The position numbers and the translations under genes were made by a program. The notes below the pieces were generated by a model. The model made no database searches, was not told the DNA's origin, and worked only from the letters and a program-made list of their open reading frames with translations. A DNA stretch of 64,000 nucleotides from Nonomuraea aurantiaca (lineage in GTDB: Bacteria > Actinomycetota > Actinomycetes > Streptosporangiales > Streptosporangiaceae): positions 248,001 through 312,000 of the forward strand of contig NZ_JAIWNB010000011.1 in NCBI RefSeq assembly GCF_020215705.1, read 5' to 3'. Of this stretch, positions 33,180 through 41,298 are shown in pieces. Every line of letters begins with the position of its first letter. Position 1 is the stretch's first letter.

Positions 33180-33928
33180 TTGGCCGGATCCCAGCCGGGG
33201 CCGGGCACCGAGGCCAGCAGCAGGCGCGTGTAAGGGTGCTCGGGCTCGGCCAGCACCCGCTCGACCGGACCCCGCTCCACGACCACCCCCCGATGCAGCA
33301 CCAGCGTCTCCTCGCACAGGTGCCGGACCACGGCTAGGTCGTGGCTGACGAACAGCAGGGCCACGCCCGCGTCGCGACGTACCTGGGCCAGCAGCTCCAG
33401 GATCTGGGCCTGGATGGAGACGTCGAGCGCGGCCACGGCCTCGTCGAGCACCAGCACCGACGGCTCGACCGCGAGCGCCCTGGCGATCGCGAGGCGCTGC
33501 CGCTGGCCGCCGCTCAGCTGATGCGGACGCGCGCCGGCCTCGCGGCTGCCGAGGCCCACCTGGTCGAGCAGTTCGGCGGCGCGGGCGGGCGGCTTGCCGT
33601 GCAGGCGGAGCGAGGTGTGCAGGCATTCGGTCGCGGTCAGCCGGGGGTCCAGCGAGAGGTACGGGTCCTGGAAGACCATCTGGATCTCGCGGGCCCGGCG
33701 CAGCCTGGCCGCCTTGCCGCGCTCCTTCGGGCCGCGGGCGCGGCCGGCCACGGTGATCGTGCCGGAGTCGGGGGTGACCAGGCCGACCAGCATGCGGGCG
33801 ATCGTGGTCTTGCCGGAGCCGGACTCGCCGACCAGCCCGAGCGAGCCACCCGGCGCCAGCTCGAAGGAGACCTCGTCGGCGGCCACGGTGCCCTGGAAGG
33901 ACTTGCTGAGCTTCTGTACGGCCAGCAT
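33167..33928 (-). CDS. Dipeptide/oligopeptide ABC transporter ATP-binding protein (DppF-like)
   Basis: The 253-residue ATPase has Walker A VGESGSGKTTIARMLVG, signature LSGGQRQRLAIARALA and Walker B VLVLDEAVAALDV. It ends soon after HPYTRLLLASVPG, so the usual Cys-rich C-terminal extension is absent. It is the last gene of the C45-hydrolase operon; its ATG overlaps the previous stop by one base (TGATG). The 3' end lies in the palindromic tandem repeat. Confidence 0.92.
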   Translation of the reverse strand: MLAVQKLSKSFQGTVAADEVSFELAPGGSLGLVGESGSGKTTIARMLVGLVTPDSGTITVAGRARGPKERGKAARLRRAREIQMVFQDPYLSLDPRLTATECLHTSLRLHGKPPARAAELLDQVGLGSREAGARPHQLSGGQRQRLAIARALAVEPSVLVLDEAVAALDVSIQAQILELLAQVRRDAGVALLFVSHDLAVVRHLCEETLVLHRGVVVERGPVERVLAEPEHPYTRLLLASVPGPGWDPAKVVR

Positions 33929-34869
33929 CAGGCCTCCACGAGGCGGCAGGCGGTTGAGCCGCCCGCGACGGTCAGGGGCCGCGGCTGCCAGGCGTCGCAG
34001 TCGCCGGTGGCGTGCGGGCAGCGCGGCGCGAACGGGCAGCCGGCGAACGCGTCGTCGAGTGACGGCGGCCGGCCGGGGATGGGGCGGATCGGGCGCGGGT
34101 CGCCGAGCTCGGGCGTGCAGGCGAGCAGCCCGGCCGTGTACGGGTGCCGCGGGTCGGCGAACAGCTCCTTGGCCGGCCGCGACTCCACCACCGCACCGGC
34201 GTACAGCACGTGCACCCGGTCACAGTAGGCGGCGGCCAGGTGCAGGTCGTGCGTGATGAACAGCATGCCGAGCTCCCGTTCGGCCTGGATCCGGCGCAGC
34301 AGCGCGAGGGTCTCGGCCTGGGTGGTGACGTCGAGCGCGCTGGTCGCCTCGTCGGCCAGGAGCAGGGCCGGGTCGGCGGCCAGCGCGGCGGCGATGACCA
34401 CGCGCTGGAGCATGCCGCCGGACAGCTCGTGCGGGTACTGCCGCACGCACCGCTCGGGGTCACGCAGGCCGACGGCGGCCAGCAGCTCCAGCGCCCGCGT
34501 ACGGGCCTCGGCCTTGGACCGGCCCAGGGTGAGCACCATGCGTTCGGTGAGGAAGTCGCCGATCCGGCGTACCGGGTTGAGCGACGAGCGCGGATCCTGG
34601 TAGATCATCGACACCTGGGCGGCCCGCAGGTCCCTGAGCGCCGCGGGGCTCATCGAGAGCACGTCGTCGCCGGAAACCAGCACCCGGCCCGACACCCCCG
34701 CCCCCTGCGGCAGGAGGCGCAGCACCGCGCGGGCGATCGTGGACTTGCCCGAGCCGGACTCGCCGACCAGGCCGACGACCTCGCCCTTGCCGACGCTCAG
34801 CGACACCTCGCGCAGGATCGGCCGCCGGCCGCCCGCCTCGATCGTGAGGTCCTCCACGGAGAGCAGCAT
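33928..34869 (-). CDS. Dipeptide/oligopeptide ABC transporter ATP-binding protein (DppD-like)
   Basis: The 313-residue ATPase shows Walker A VGESGSGKSTIARAVLR, a variant signature LSGGMLQRVVIAAALA, Walker B LLLADEATSALDV and the C-terminal FAGCPFAPRCPHATGDCDAW Cys-rich tail typical of DppD. It forms a heterodimer with the downstream ATPase. TGATG overlaps join it to both neighbours. Confidence 0.92.
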   Translation of the reverse strand: MLLSVEDLTIEAGGRRPILREVSLSVGKGEVVGLVGESGSGKSTIARAVLRLLPQGAGVSGRVLVSGDDVLSMSPAALRDLRAAQVSMIYQDPRSSLNPVRRIGDFLTERMVLTLGRSKAEARTRALELLAAVGLRDPERCVRQYPHELSGGMLQRVVIAAALAADPALLLADEATSALDVTTQAETLALLRRIQAERELGMLFITHDLHLAAAYCDRVHVLYAGAVVESRPAKELFADPRHPYTAGLLACTPELGDPRPIRPIPGRPPSLDDAFAGCPFAPRCPHATGDCDAWQPRPLTVAGGSTACRLVEA

Positions 34870-35708
34870 CAGATTCCCCTCACGCCCATGCGGTCGGCGA
34901 GCCGTACGCCGATCACGTTGAACGACACGACCACCAGGGCGATGGCCGCACCGGGCACCAGCACGGGCAGGAACGCGCCCTGCACGATCGCCGGCTGCCC
35001 CTCCTTGACCATGAGGCCCCAGTCGGACGACGGCGGCTGCGCGCCGAACCCCAGGAAGCTCAGCGTGGCCAGGCTCATCAGCCCCTCGCCGAACAGCACC
35101 ACGAGGTAGCCGACGATCGAGCGCCCCATGTTCGGCACCAGGTGGCGCACGCAGATCGCCAGCCCGCCCATGCCCTGCACCCGATAGGCGTCGATGTACG
35201 GCTTGCCGCACTCGGCCAGCGCGACGCTCCTGGTGTACTTGGCGATCGTCGGCGCGTAGGCCAGGCCCAGCGCGATGACCGCCGTGGTCATGCCGTTGCC
35301 GAAGACGGCCAGGATCAGCACCACGAACAGCAGCCCGGGGAAGGCGTACATCACGTCGGTCACCCTGGAGACCACCGCGTCGACCCAGCCCCGGTGCCAG
35401 GCGGCCAGCGTGCCCAGGGCGACGCCGAGAGCCGAGGCGATGGCCAGCAGCAACAGCGGGCCGACCAGCGAGGTGCGGGCGCCGTACAGGATGCGGGTGA
35501 GCAGGTCGCGGCCGGACTGATCGGCGCCGAGCAGGTGCTCGGGCGAGACCGGCGCGAGCGAGGCGCCGAAGTCGACCGCGTCCGGCTCGAACGGCGTGAC
35601 CAGCGGCGCGCACACCGCGCCGACCACGACCAGGGCGAGGAAGGCGGCGGCGAGCAGGTAGCCGAGCGGCCGGACCGGACGCGGCGAAAGCGTGGCAACA
35701 GCGGTCAT
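34869..35708 (-). CDS. Dipeptide/oligopeptide ABC transporter permease (DppC-like)
   Basis: The 279-residue permease has an N-terminal helix, the LLGADQSGRDLLTRILYGARTSL periplasmic/entry motif of OppC proteins, several helices and the EAA loop (PYIDAYRVQGMGGLAICVRHLVPN). The start overlaps the stop of a 23-residue ORF (ATGA), and its ribosome binding site GAAGGAGG lies inside that ORF. Confidence 0.92.
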   Translation of the reverse strand: MTAVATLSPRPVRPLGYLLAAAFLALVVVGAVCAPLVTPFEPDAVDFGASLAPVSPEHLLGADQSGRDLLTRILYGARTSLVGPLLLLAIASALGVALGTLAAWHRGWVDAVVSRVTDVMYAFPGLLFVVLILAVFGNGMTTAVIALGLAYAPTIAKYTRSVALAECGKPYIDAYRVQGMGGLAICVRHLVPNMGRSIVGYLVVLFGEGLMSLATLSFLGFGAQPPSSDWGLMVKEGQPAIVQGAFLPVLVPGAAIALVVVSFNVIGVRLADRMGVRGI

Positions 35709-35776
35709 GAGTCCTCCTTCGTCGGCCTCATGACCAAGGCGCTGTGCTTATTGATGACCTCGACAAGCTCGCTCAT
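35705..35776 (-). CDS. Small 23-residue ORF between the two permease genes
   Basis: ATG 35776 encodes a peptide beginning MSELVEVINKHS and ending RPTKEDS. It has a near-ideal ribosome binding site AAGGAGGCGGAC. Its ATG overlaps the upstream permease stop as ATGA and its own TGA overlaps the downstream permease start as ATGA. The peptide is not hydrophobic. This spacing and the strong initiation site suggest it is translated, either as a small functional peptide or as a coupling device that feeds ribosomes to the next gene. I do not recognise the peptide family. Confidence 0.6.
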   Translation of the reverse strand: MSELVEVINKHSALVMRPTKEDS

Positions 35777-36687
35777 GTCCGCCTCCTTGCTCGGGGGTCG
35801 ATCAGCGGCTGGACCAGCTCCACCAGCGTGGTCACCACGATGTAGGCGGTGACCATGAGCAGCAGCACCGCCTGCGTCACGGGGAAGTCGTGCGTGTTGA
35901 TCGCGTTGACCAGCAGCGAGCCGATGCCGCTGAGGCCGAACGCGGTCTCCACGGTCACCGTCCCGGCGAGCATCCCGGCGGTCACCAGCCCGCACATGGT
36001 CACGATCGGGCCGAGCGCGCCGCGGAAGACGTGCCTGACCACGATCAGCCGCTCGGACAGCCCGGAGGCGCGGGCGACGGTCACGTGGTCGAGTTCGCGC
36101 TGCTCGACCATGGCCTGCCTGGTGACCCGGCTGATGATCGCCAGCGCGCCGAGCGCCAGCGTCACGGCCGGCAGAGTCAGATGCCAGAGCGAGCCGCCGC
36201 CCATGACGGGGAACCAGCCGAGCCGGACGCCGAACAGCGAGATCAGCACGGTGGCCACCACGAACGGCGGCACGGAGGTGGCGAACGTCGTGCCCGCCAC
36301 CACCGCCGCGTCGGTCCGCCCGCCGCGTACCGCCGCCAGCACGCCCAGCGCGATGCCGAACACCACGAACAGCACGGCCGCGTAGGCGACCAGCCCGAGC
36401 GTGCTCGGCAACCGCGCCGCCAGCAGGTCGCCCACCTGGTCGTTGTACTGCGTGGACCGGCCCAGGTCGCCGGTCACGGCGTCGCCGAGCCAGCGCCCGA
36501 ACTGGACGAGGAACGGGTCGTCCAGGTGGTACTGCGCGCGGACGGCCGCCAGGTATTCGGGCGTCAGGTTCTCCTTGCCGCCCGCCAGGAACGTCACCGG
36601 GTCGCCGGGCGCCGCGTACGACGCCCCGAAGATGACGAACGAGGTGACCAGCAGTGTCGCCAGAACCCCGGTCAGCTTGCGGACCAT
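35773..36687 (-). CDS. Dipeptide/oligopeptide ABC transporter permease (DppB-like)
   Basis: The 304-residue permease begins MVRKLTGVLATLLVTSFVIFGASYAAPGDPVTFLAGG, the DppB start with the GDP motif, followed by LAAVRAQYHLDDPFLVQFGRWL. The EAA loop reads DHVTVARASGLSERLIVVRHVFRGAL. About six membrane helices. ATG 36687 lies two bases after the binding-protein stop; the frame is open upstream but antisense-like. Confidence 0.92.
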   Translation of the reverse strand: MVRKLTGVLATLLVTSFVIFGASYAAPGDPVTFLAGGKENLTPEYLAAVRAQYHLDDPFLVQFGRWLGDAVTGDLGRSTQYNDQVGDLLAARLPSTLGLVAYAAVLFVVFGIALGVLAAVRGGRTDAAVVAGTTFATSVPPFVVATVLISLFGVRLGWFPVMGGGSLWHLTLPAVTLALGALAIISRVTRQAMVEQRELDHVTVARASGLSERLIVVRHVFRGALGPIVTMCGLVTAGMLAGTVTVETAFGLSGIGSLLVNAINTHDFPVTQAVLLLMVTAYIVVTTLVELVQPLIDPRARRRT

Positions 36688-36689
36688 GC

Positions 36690-38297
36690 TCAGCCCTTGG
36701 CCCCGAGGTCGGCGGCCCACGGGTAGCCCATGTAGACCTGGGAGGCGGGCGGCCCGGTCACCTTGCCGCCGAGCACGACCGCGGACGGCACCTCGACGAG
36801 CGAGATCCACACCATGTCGGCGGTGAACCGCTGCTGCAGCTCGATGACGTCCTTGGCGCGCTGGGCGTCGTCGGTGCTCGCCAGCGCCTTCGCGACAAGA
36901 GCGTCGTATTCGGGCGAGCTGAAGCCGACCCAGTTGTTGGCCGAGCCCGTCAGGCCGTTGTCGTAGAAGCCGATCGGGTCGGACTTGGTGATGTACCAGT
37001 CGTCGGGCACCAGGTCGACCTGGGCGCGCAGCGACTTGTCGGTGTAGAAGCTACCGAACTCGGACGGCGGCACCGTCTTGATCTGCGCGGTGAGCCCGAT
37101 CTTCTTGGCCGCGTCGACCACCGCGTTGGCGATCACCGTACGGGTCTCGTCCCCGTTGGTGGCCACCACGATCGGCTCCTTGGGCGTGCCGGCCTCCTGG
37201 ACGAGCTTCTTGGCCTCGTCGAGCGACGGCGTCTCGGGCGCGCCGGACAGCTGGTCGTAGGCCGTCTGGAACGCCTGCTTCTCGTACGACCAGGCGCCCG
37301 CGCCCACCGGCACCTTCCACGGCCTGGCCAGCCCGGCGAACCCGGACTTGGCGATGCCCGCCCGGTCGACCGCCAGCGACAGCGCCCGGCGGATCTTCGG
37401 GTCCTTCAGCACGCCGCGGTCGGTGGGCAGCAGCACGAACACCCGCGTGGTGGGCCCGTAGGCGACATTGACCGCCTGGTTGCCCTGCAGCGCGACCGCC
37501 GGGCCGGTGCTGGAGAGGTACGCGCCGTCGGCCGCGCCCGTCGTCAGACTGTTGACCAGCGCGGTGTCGCCCGCCCATTTGAAGGTCACCGTCTTGGTGA
37601 GCGGCTTGACGTCCTTGTTCCAGTACGCCGCATACCGCTCGATGGACAGCTCAGTGCCCGACTTCCAGTCCTTCACCTGGTAGGGCCCGCTGCAGGCGTC
37701 CTCGTGGCCCGGCGTGCCGTACTCCTTGCCCAGCTTGTCCACGACCTTCTGGTTCAGCACGATGCCCGCGCCGCCCGCCATGGCCTGGACGAACAGCGCG
37801 TTCGGCTTCTTGAACGCGATCGTGACCTGGCCCTCGCCGGACTTGCTGATCGACTCGACGTCCTCGAACTCGTCGGACTCGTCCATGCCCTCGCCCGAAT
37901 GCCGCTTCAGGCTCCACACGACGTCGTCGGCGGTGACCGGCGAGCCGTCGTGGAAGGTGGCGTCCTTGCGCAGGGTCAGCACCATGGTCTTGGGGTCGGG
38001 CTGGTCGACCTTCTCGGCCAGCCATGGCTTGACCGTCATGTCGAGCTGCGTCTGCATGAGCCGCTCGCAGACGTTGGCCATGACCGTGCGGTTGTCGGTG
38101 TTGCCGTCGATGTCCATGTCCAGCGTGCCCGGCTCCTCGTCGAGCAGCCAGGTGGCCGAGTCGAGCGCGCCGGTCGCCTTGGCCGTCTGGTTCACCAGCG
38201 TGAGCTTGGCCGGGTCGGGCGCCTTGGTGGTGGCGGCCGGGCCACCGCACGCGGCGGTGAGACCGATCAGCCCGGCCACAGCGAGTGTCTTCTTCAC
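36690..38297 (-). CDS. Family 5 solute-binding lipoprotein
   Basis: The 535-residue binding protein starts VKKTLAVAGLIGLTAACGG, a lipoprotein signal peptide with the lipobox LTAAC, so it is anchored to the membrane by a diacylglyceryl Cys. The SBP_bac_5 domain follows: LDEEPGTLDMDIDGNTDNRTV, KPWLAEKVDQPDPKTMVLTLRKDATFHDGSPVTADDVVWS, KIRRALSLAVDRAGIAKSGF. The GTG start overlaps the stop of the C45 hydrolase gene (GTGA), tying uptake to that enzyme. Its ligand is probably a peptide or an acylated amino compound related to the hydrolase substrate. Confidence 0.92.
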   Translation of the reverse strand: MKKTLAVAGLIGLTAACGGPAATTKAPDPAKLTLVNQTAKATGALDSATWLLDEEPGTLDMDIDGNTDNRTVMANVCERLMQTQLDMTVKPWLAEKVDQPDPKTMVLTLRKDATFHDGSPVTADDVVWSLKRHSGEGMDESDEFEDVESISKSGEGQVTIAFKKPNALFVQAMAGGAGIVLNQKVVDKLGKEYGTPGHEDACSGPYQVKDWKSGTELSIERYAAYWNKDVKPLTKTVTFKWAGDTALVNSLTTGAADGAYLSSTGPAVALQGNQAVNVAYGPTTRVFVLLPTDRGVLKDPKIRRALSLAVDRAGIAKSGFAGLARPWKVPVGAGAWSYEKQAFQTAYDQLSGAPETPSLDEAKKLVQEAGTPKEPIVVATNGDETRTVIANAVVDAAKKIGLTAQIKTVPPSEFGSFYTDKSLRAQVDLVPDDWYITKSDPIGFYDNGLTGSANNWVGFSSPEYDALVAKALASTDDAQRAKDVIELQQRFTADMVWISLVEVPSAVVLGGKVTGPPASQVYMGYPWAADLGAKG

Positions 38298-39427
38298 AAC
38301 GTCTCTTCTCCGTGCGGTCCGTCGTAGAGGTTCCAGGGCACGCGCTCGTACTCGTGGTCGCAGGGCGTGCCGGCGGCGATCAAGTAGTCGCCCGTGGTGA
38401 GGTCGACGCAGCTCGACAGCAGGGTGGCCCACTGCTTGACAGGGGGCTGGCTCTCGTCCGGGTGGGTGCAGAGCGACTCGGGGTAGCCGAGGTGGTCGGA
38501 CATGGCGTGCCTGATCAGCTTGCGCGCCTCGTCGCTGCCGGACGCGTGGCGTACGGCGCGCAGCCCGCCCTCCGCACGCGGCACCCGGAACAGCGAGTCG
38601 GCCGAGCCGGGGCGGTAGCTGGCGGCGAGCTGGGGCGGCATGAACGCCTGGTAGTGGTTGCCGTGCACGAGCAGTCCGTCGGTGGGATACATCCAGCCGA
38701 CGGCGCCGGGCGTGGTCTCCAGGTCGATCGCGAAGCCCGCGCGGTGGGTGACCAGCGCGTTGCTGGCGATGTGGGCCCGCGACTTGGTCAGCGCCTCCAG
38801 CGCCGAGTTGAGGTCGGCGCTGTCGAGGACCCGGCGCCTGATCAGCGTCTGCGGCACGCCGATGGCGTCGTCGAAGCGCCCGCCGAGCCCGTTGGCGTTG
38901 AGCGCGATGCCCGCCGAGTTGGCCCCCTGCCGCCCGACCTGGCCCGCCTCGACGTGCATGATCACGGTGGGCTTGCCCGGCTGGACCACCCTGAGCACCA
39001 TGACCGTGTCGGCCACGCCGGCGCGCCAGTCCCAGTTCTGGCCCGCGTAGATGTGACCGTCGCCGGACGCCTGCTCCATCAGAGCGAAGGAGGTGCACCC
39101 GTCCGGCTCCATGGAGTTGAACGTGGTGTCGTAGATGATCTCCCCGCGCGCGTTCAGCGCGACGATGTCGAGGAACTCGACGCCGGCGCCCTCCGCGACG
39201 CCCTCCATCTCCTCGACCAGGTCGGGGGCGAACGCCTTGCTCGGCTCCACCCAGCGCGCCGCCCGCTGCGTCACCTGGGGCCAGGCCAGGCCGCTGGAGT
39301 GGGCGAACGCCTCGGCGTAGTAGGCCAGCGCGCGGTGGATCCGTTCGCGGGCCTGCTCGCCATACTGGCGCCCGCGTTCTCGCGGACCTCCGGCGATCTC
39401 GACGACGGGCAGGGAAGTGAGGCTCAA
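38294..39427 (-). CDS. C45 family NTN hydrolase (acyl-CoA:6-APA acyltransferase-like)
   Basis: The 377-residue protein has the layout of peptidase family C45: an N-terminal helical propiece (GGPRERGRQYGEQARERIHRAL) and then autocatalytic maturation at Cys in DGCTSFALM, which would become the N-terminal nucleophile of the beta subunit. GQNWDWRAGV and GLNANGLGG-like ALNANGLGG are typical of the mature chain. Relatives cleave or form amide bonds of acylated amino acids, penicillin side chains or peptides; the substrate here is unknown. TTG 39427 has AAGGAG five bases upstream. It heads an operon with a peptide-type ABC importer under a divergent RpiR regulator, so it most likely processes the imported compound. 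Confidence 0.88.
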   Translation of the reverse strand: MSLTSLPVVEIAGGPRERGRQYGEQARERIHRALAYYAEAFAHSSGLAWPQVTQRAARWVEPSKAFAPDLVEEMEGVAEGAGVEFLDIVALNARGEIIYDTTFNSMEPDGCTSFALMEQASGDGHIYAGQNWDWRAGVADTVMVLRVVQPGKPTVIMHVEAGQVGRQGANSAGIALNANGLGGRFDDAIGVPQTLIRRRVLDSADLNSALEALTKSRAHIASNALVTHRAGFAIDLETTPGAVGWMYPTDGLLVHGNHYQAFMPPQLAASYRPGSADSLFRVPRAEGGLRAVRHASGSDEARKLIRHAMSDHLGYPESLCTHPDESQPPVKQWATLLSSCVDLTTGDYLIAAGTPCDHEYERVPWNLYDGPHGEETL

Positions 39428-39453
39428 TGGTGCTCCTTGGACCGGCCGATGCC

Positions 39454-39469
39454 TGTAACGTTCATTTCA
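39454..39469. promoter_or_regulatory. Candidate RpiR operator
   Basis: In the gap between the C45 operon and the RpiR gene the minus strand reads TGAAATGAACGTTACA, an imperfect dyad TGAAA-N6-TTACA. It is centrally placed for control of both divergent genes. Predicted by position and weak symmetry only. Confidence 0.35.
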
Positions 39470-39511
39470 GTGAGGCAACGAGTCCGTAGCGGTCGTTTCC
39501 AGGAAAGAGTA

Positions 39512-40423
39512 ATGAGCGCTACACAGGAGTCAAGGTTCGTAATGGAAAATTCACACAGTCCGATCGAGCAGCTCAGGAGCACGGTGAAGCAGCTCTGGGA
39601 CGAGCTGTCTCCCGCCGAGCGAGCCGTGTGCCAGTTCCTGGTCTCCGCTCCGCCCGAGCAGATCCTCTTCTCCAGCGCGCAGGAGCTGGGCACGGCCTCC
39701 GGCACGAGCAACGCCACCGTGATCCGCACCATGCAGCGGCTCGGCTTCGGCGGCCTGCCGGGGCTCAAGCGGGCGCTCGCCGGTGAGTTCACCTCGGCCG
39801 TCGCGCCCGACGTACGCATGCGGCAGCGCATCAGCCATGTCGGCCACGACCTGTCGGCGATCTGGGACCGGGTCTTCGACGAGGCCCGCGAGCGCCTCGA
39901 CCACGGCCGCCGGCTCTATGACGCGGAGGCGTTCCAGCGCGCGATCGAGGTGATGGCCCACGCGAGCTCGGTGCTCGTCTACGGCGCGGGCGCCTCCGAG
40001 CCGTCGGCCCGTTACTTCGCGCTCAAGCTGGGCCGCCATGGGCACCGCGCCCGCGCGGTCTCGGCCACCGGCTTCGCGCTGGCCGACGACCTGCTCTCGC
40101 TCCAGCACGGCGAGGCCGTCGTCATCTTCCAGCCCGGCCGCAAGCTCAGGGAGCTCACGGTCCTGATCGACCGGGCGCACGCGGTGGGCGCCGGCGTGAT
40201 CCTCGTCTCGGACGAACTGGGCGGCACTTTCTCCGACCGCGTCGACGCCGTACTGGCCGCCCCCCACACGCCCACCGGCATCAGCGCCGAGCCGCTGACC
40301 GGCATCATCGTGGCCGACGCGCTGCTGCTGGCGCTCGACTCGCTCGACGAGAGCCGTTCCGTCGAGCACTCCCACCAGCTGACCGCGCTACGCGAGCAAC
40401 TGCTGGGCCCCCGTATCCGCTAG
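39512..40423 (+). CDS. MurR/RpiR family transcriptional regulator
   Basis: The 303-residue regulator has an N-terminal RpiR helix-turn-helix (LSPAERAVCQFLVSAPPEQILFSSAQELGTASGTSNATVIRTMQRLGFGGLPGLKRAL) and a C-terminal SIS phosphosugar-binding domain (SSVLVYGAGASEPSARYFALKLGRHG). SIS domains bind sugar phosphates or related ligands. It is divergent from the C45 hydrolase/ABC operon, its presumed target. ATG 39512 follows AGGAAAG; ATG 39542, ten codons later, is an alternative. Confidence 0.9.
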   Translation: MSATQESRFVMENSHSPIEQLRSTVKQLWDELSPAERAVCQFLVSAPPEQILFSSAQELGTASGTSNATVIRTMQRLGFGGLPGLKRALAGEFTSAVAPDVRMRQRISHVGHDLSAIWDRVFDEARERLDHGRRLYDAEAFQRAIEVMAHASSVLVYGAGASEPSARYFALKLGRHGHRARAVSATGFALADDLLSLQHGEAVVIFQPGRKLRELTVLIDRAHAVGAGVILVSDELGGTFSDRVDAVLAAPHTPTGISAEPLTGIIVADALLLALDSLDESRSVEHSHQLTALREQLLGPRIR

Positions 40424-40464
40424 CCTCGCCTCGTCACTTACGCGGGTGTGGGAAGGGTGTAGCC

Positions 40465-41295
40465 GTGATCGGCTGGTTCGAAGCGGTGGTGCTGGGGCTG
40501 ATTCAGGGCCTCACGGAGTTCCTGCCGATCTCTTCCAGTGCGCATATCCGCGTGGTCTCCGCCTTCTTCGGCTGGCCGGATCCGGGCGCCGCGTTCACGG
40601 CGGTGATCCAGCTCGGCACCGAGGCGGCCGTCCTGATCTATTTCAGGAAGGAGATCTGGGAGATCATCTCCACCTGGACCCGCGCCCTGTGGACGCCCGA
40701 GTTGCGCAGCCACTACGCCGCCCGCATGGGCTGGTACGTGATCGTCGGATCCCTGCCCATCGGCATCCTGGGCCTGGTGTTCAAGGACCAGATCGAGACG
40801 GTCTTCCGCGACCTGCGCCTGGTGGGCACCACGCTGATCGTCTTCGGCATCATCCTCTGGTTCGCCGACCACACCGCCCGCAACAGGCTCACGCTGGAGA
40901 AGCATCTGAGCTTCACGCACGCCGTCGTCTACGGCTTCGCGCAGGCGCTGGCGCTGATCCCCGGCGTCTCGCGCTCCGGTGGCACGATCACCGCGGGCCT
41001 GCTGCTCGACTACCGCCGCGAGGACGCCGCCAAATACTCCTTCCTGCTGGCCATCCCCGCGGTCCTGTCGTCGGGCCTGCTGGAGGTCGCCCAGATCGGC
41101 GGGGGCCAGGCACCCGCCTGGGGGCCGACCATCGTGGCGACGGTCATCTCGTTCATCGTCGGCTACGCGGCGGTGGCCTGGTTCCTGAAGTACATCAGCC
41201 ACCACCGCTTCACCGGATTCGTCATCTACCGCATCCTGCTCGGGCTGTTCGTCATCCTCGCGGTCACCATCGGCTGGATCCCCGCCCAGGGCTGA
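40465..41295 (+). CDS. uppP: Undecaprenyl-diphosphatase
   Basis: UppP dephosphorylates undecaprenyl pyrophosphate to recycle the carrier lipid for cell-wall synthesis, and confers bacitracin tolerance. The 276-residue membrane protein has both conserved active-site motifs: LGLIQGLTEFLPISSSAH near the N-terminus and PGVSRSGGTITAGLLLDYRREDAAKYSFLLAIPAV. About eight membrane helices. GTG 40465 has GGAAGGG upstream. Confidence 0.96.
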   Translation: MIGWFEAVVLGLIQGLTEFLPISSSAHIRVVSAFFGWPDPGAAFTAVIQLGTEAAVLIYFRKEIWEIISTWTRALWTPELRSHYAARMGWYVIVGSLPIGILGLVFKDQIETVFRDLRLVGTTLIVFGIILWFADHTARNRLTLEKHLSFTHAVVYGFAQALALIPGVSRSGGTITAGLLLDYRREDAAKYSFLLAIPAVLSSGLLEVAQIGGGQAPAWGPTIVATVISFIVGYAAVAWFLKYISHHRFTGFVIYRILLGLFVILAVTIGWIPAQG

Positions 41296-41298
41296 CCC

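Noticed and set aside
36654-38327. 557-codon plus-strand open frame
   Set aside because: Antisense to the solute-binding lipoprotein, which has a lipobox and family motifs. The antisense product is low in complexity.
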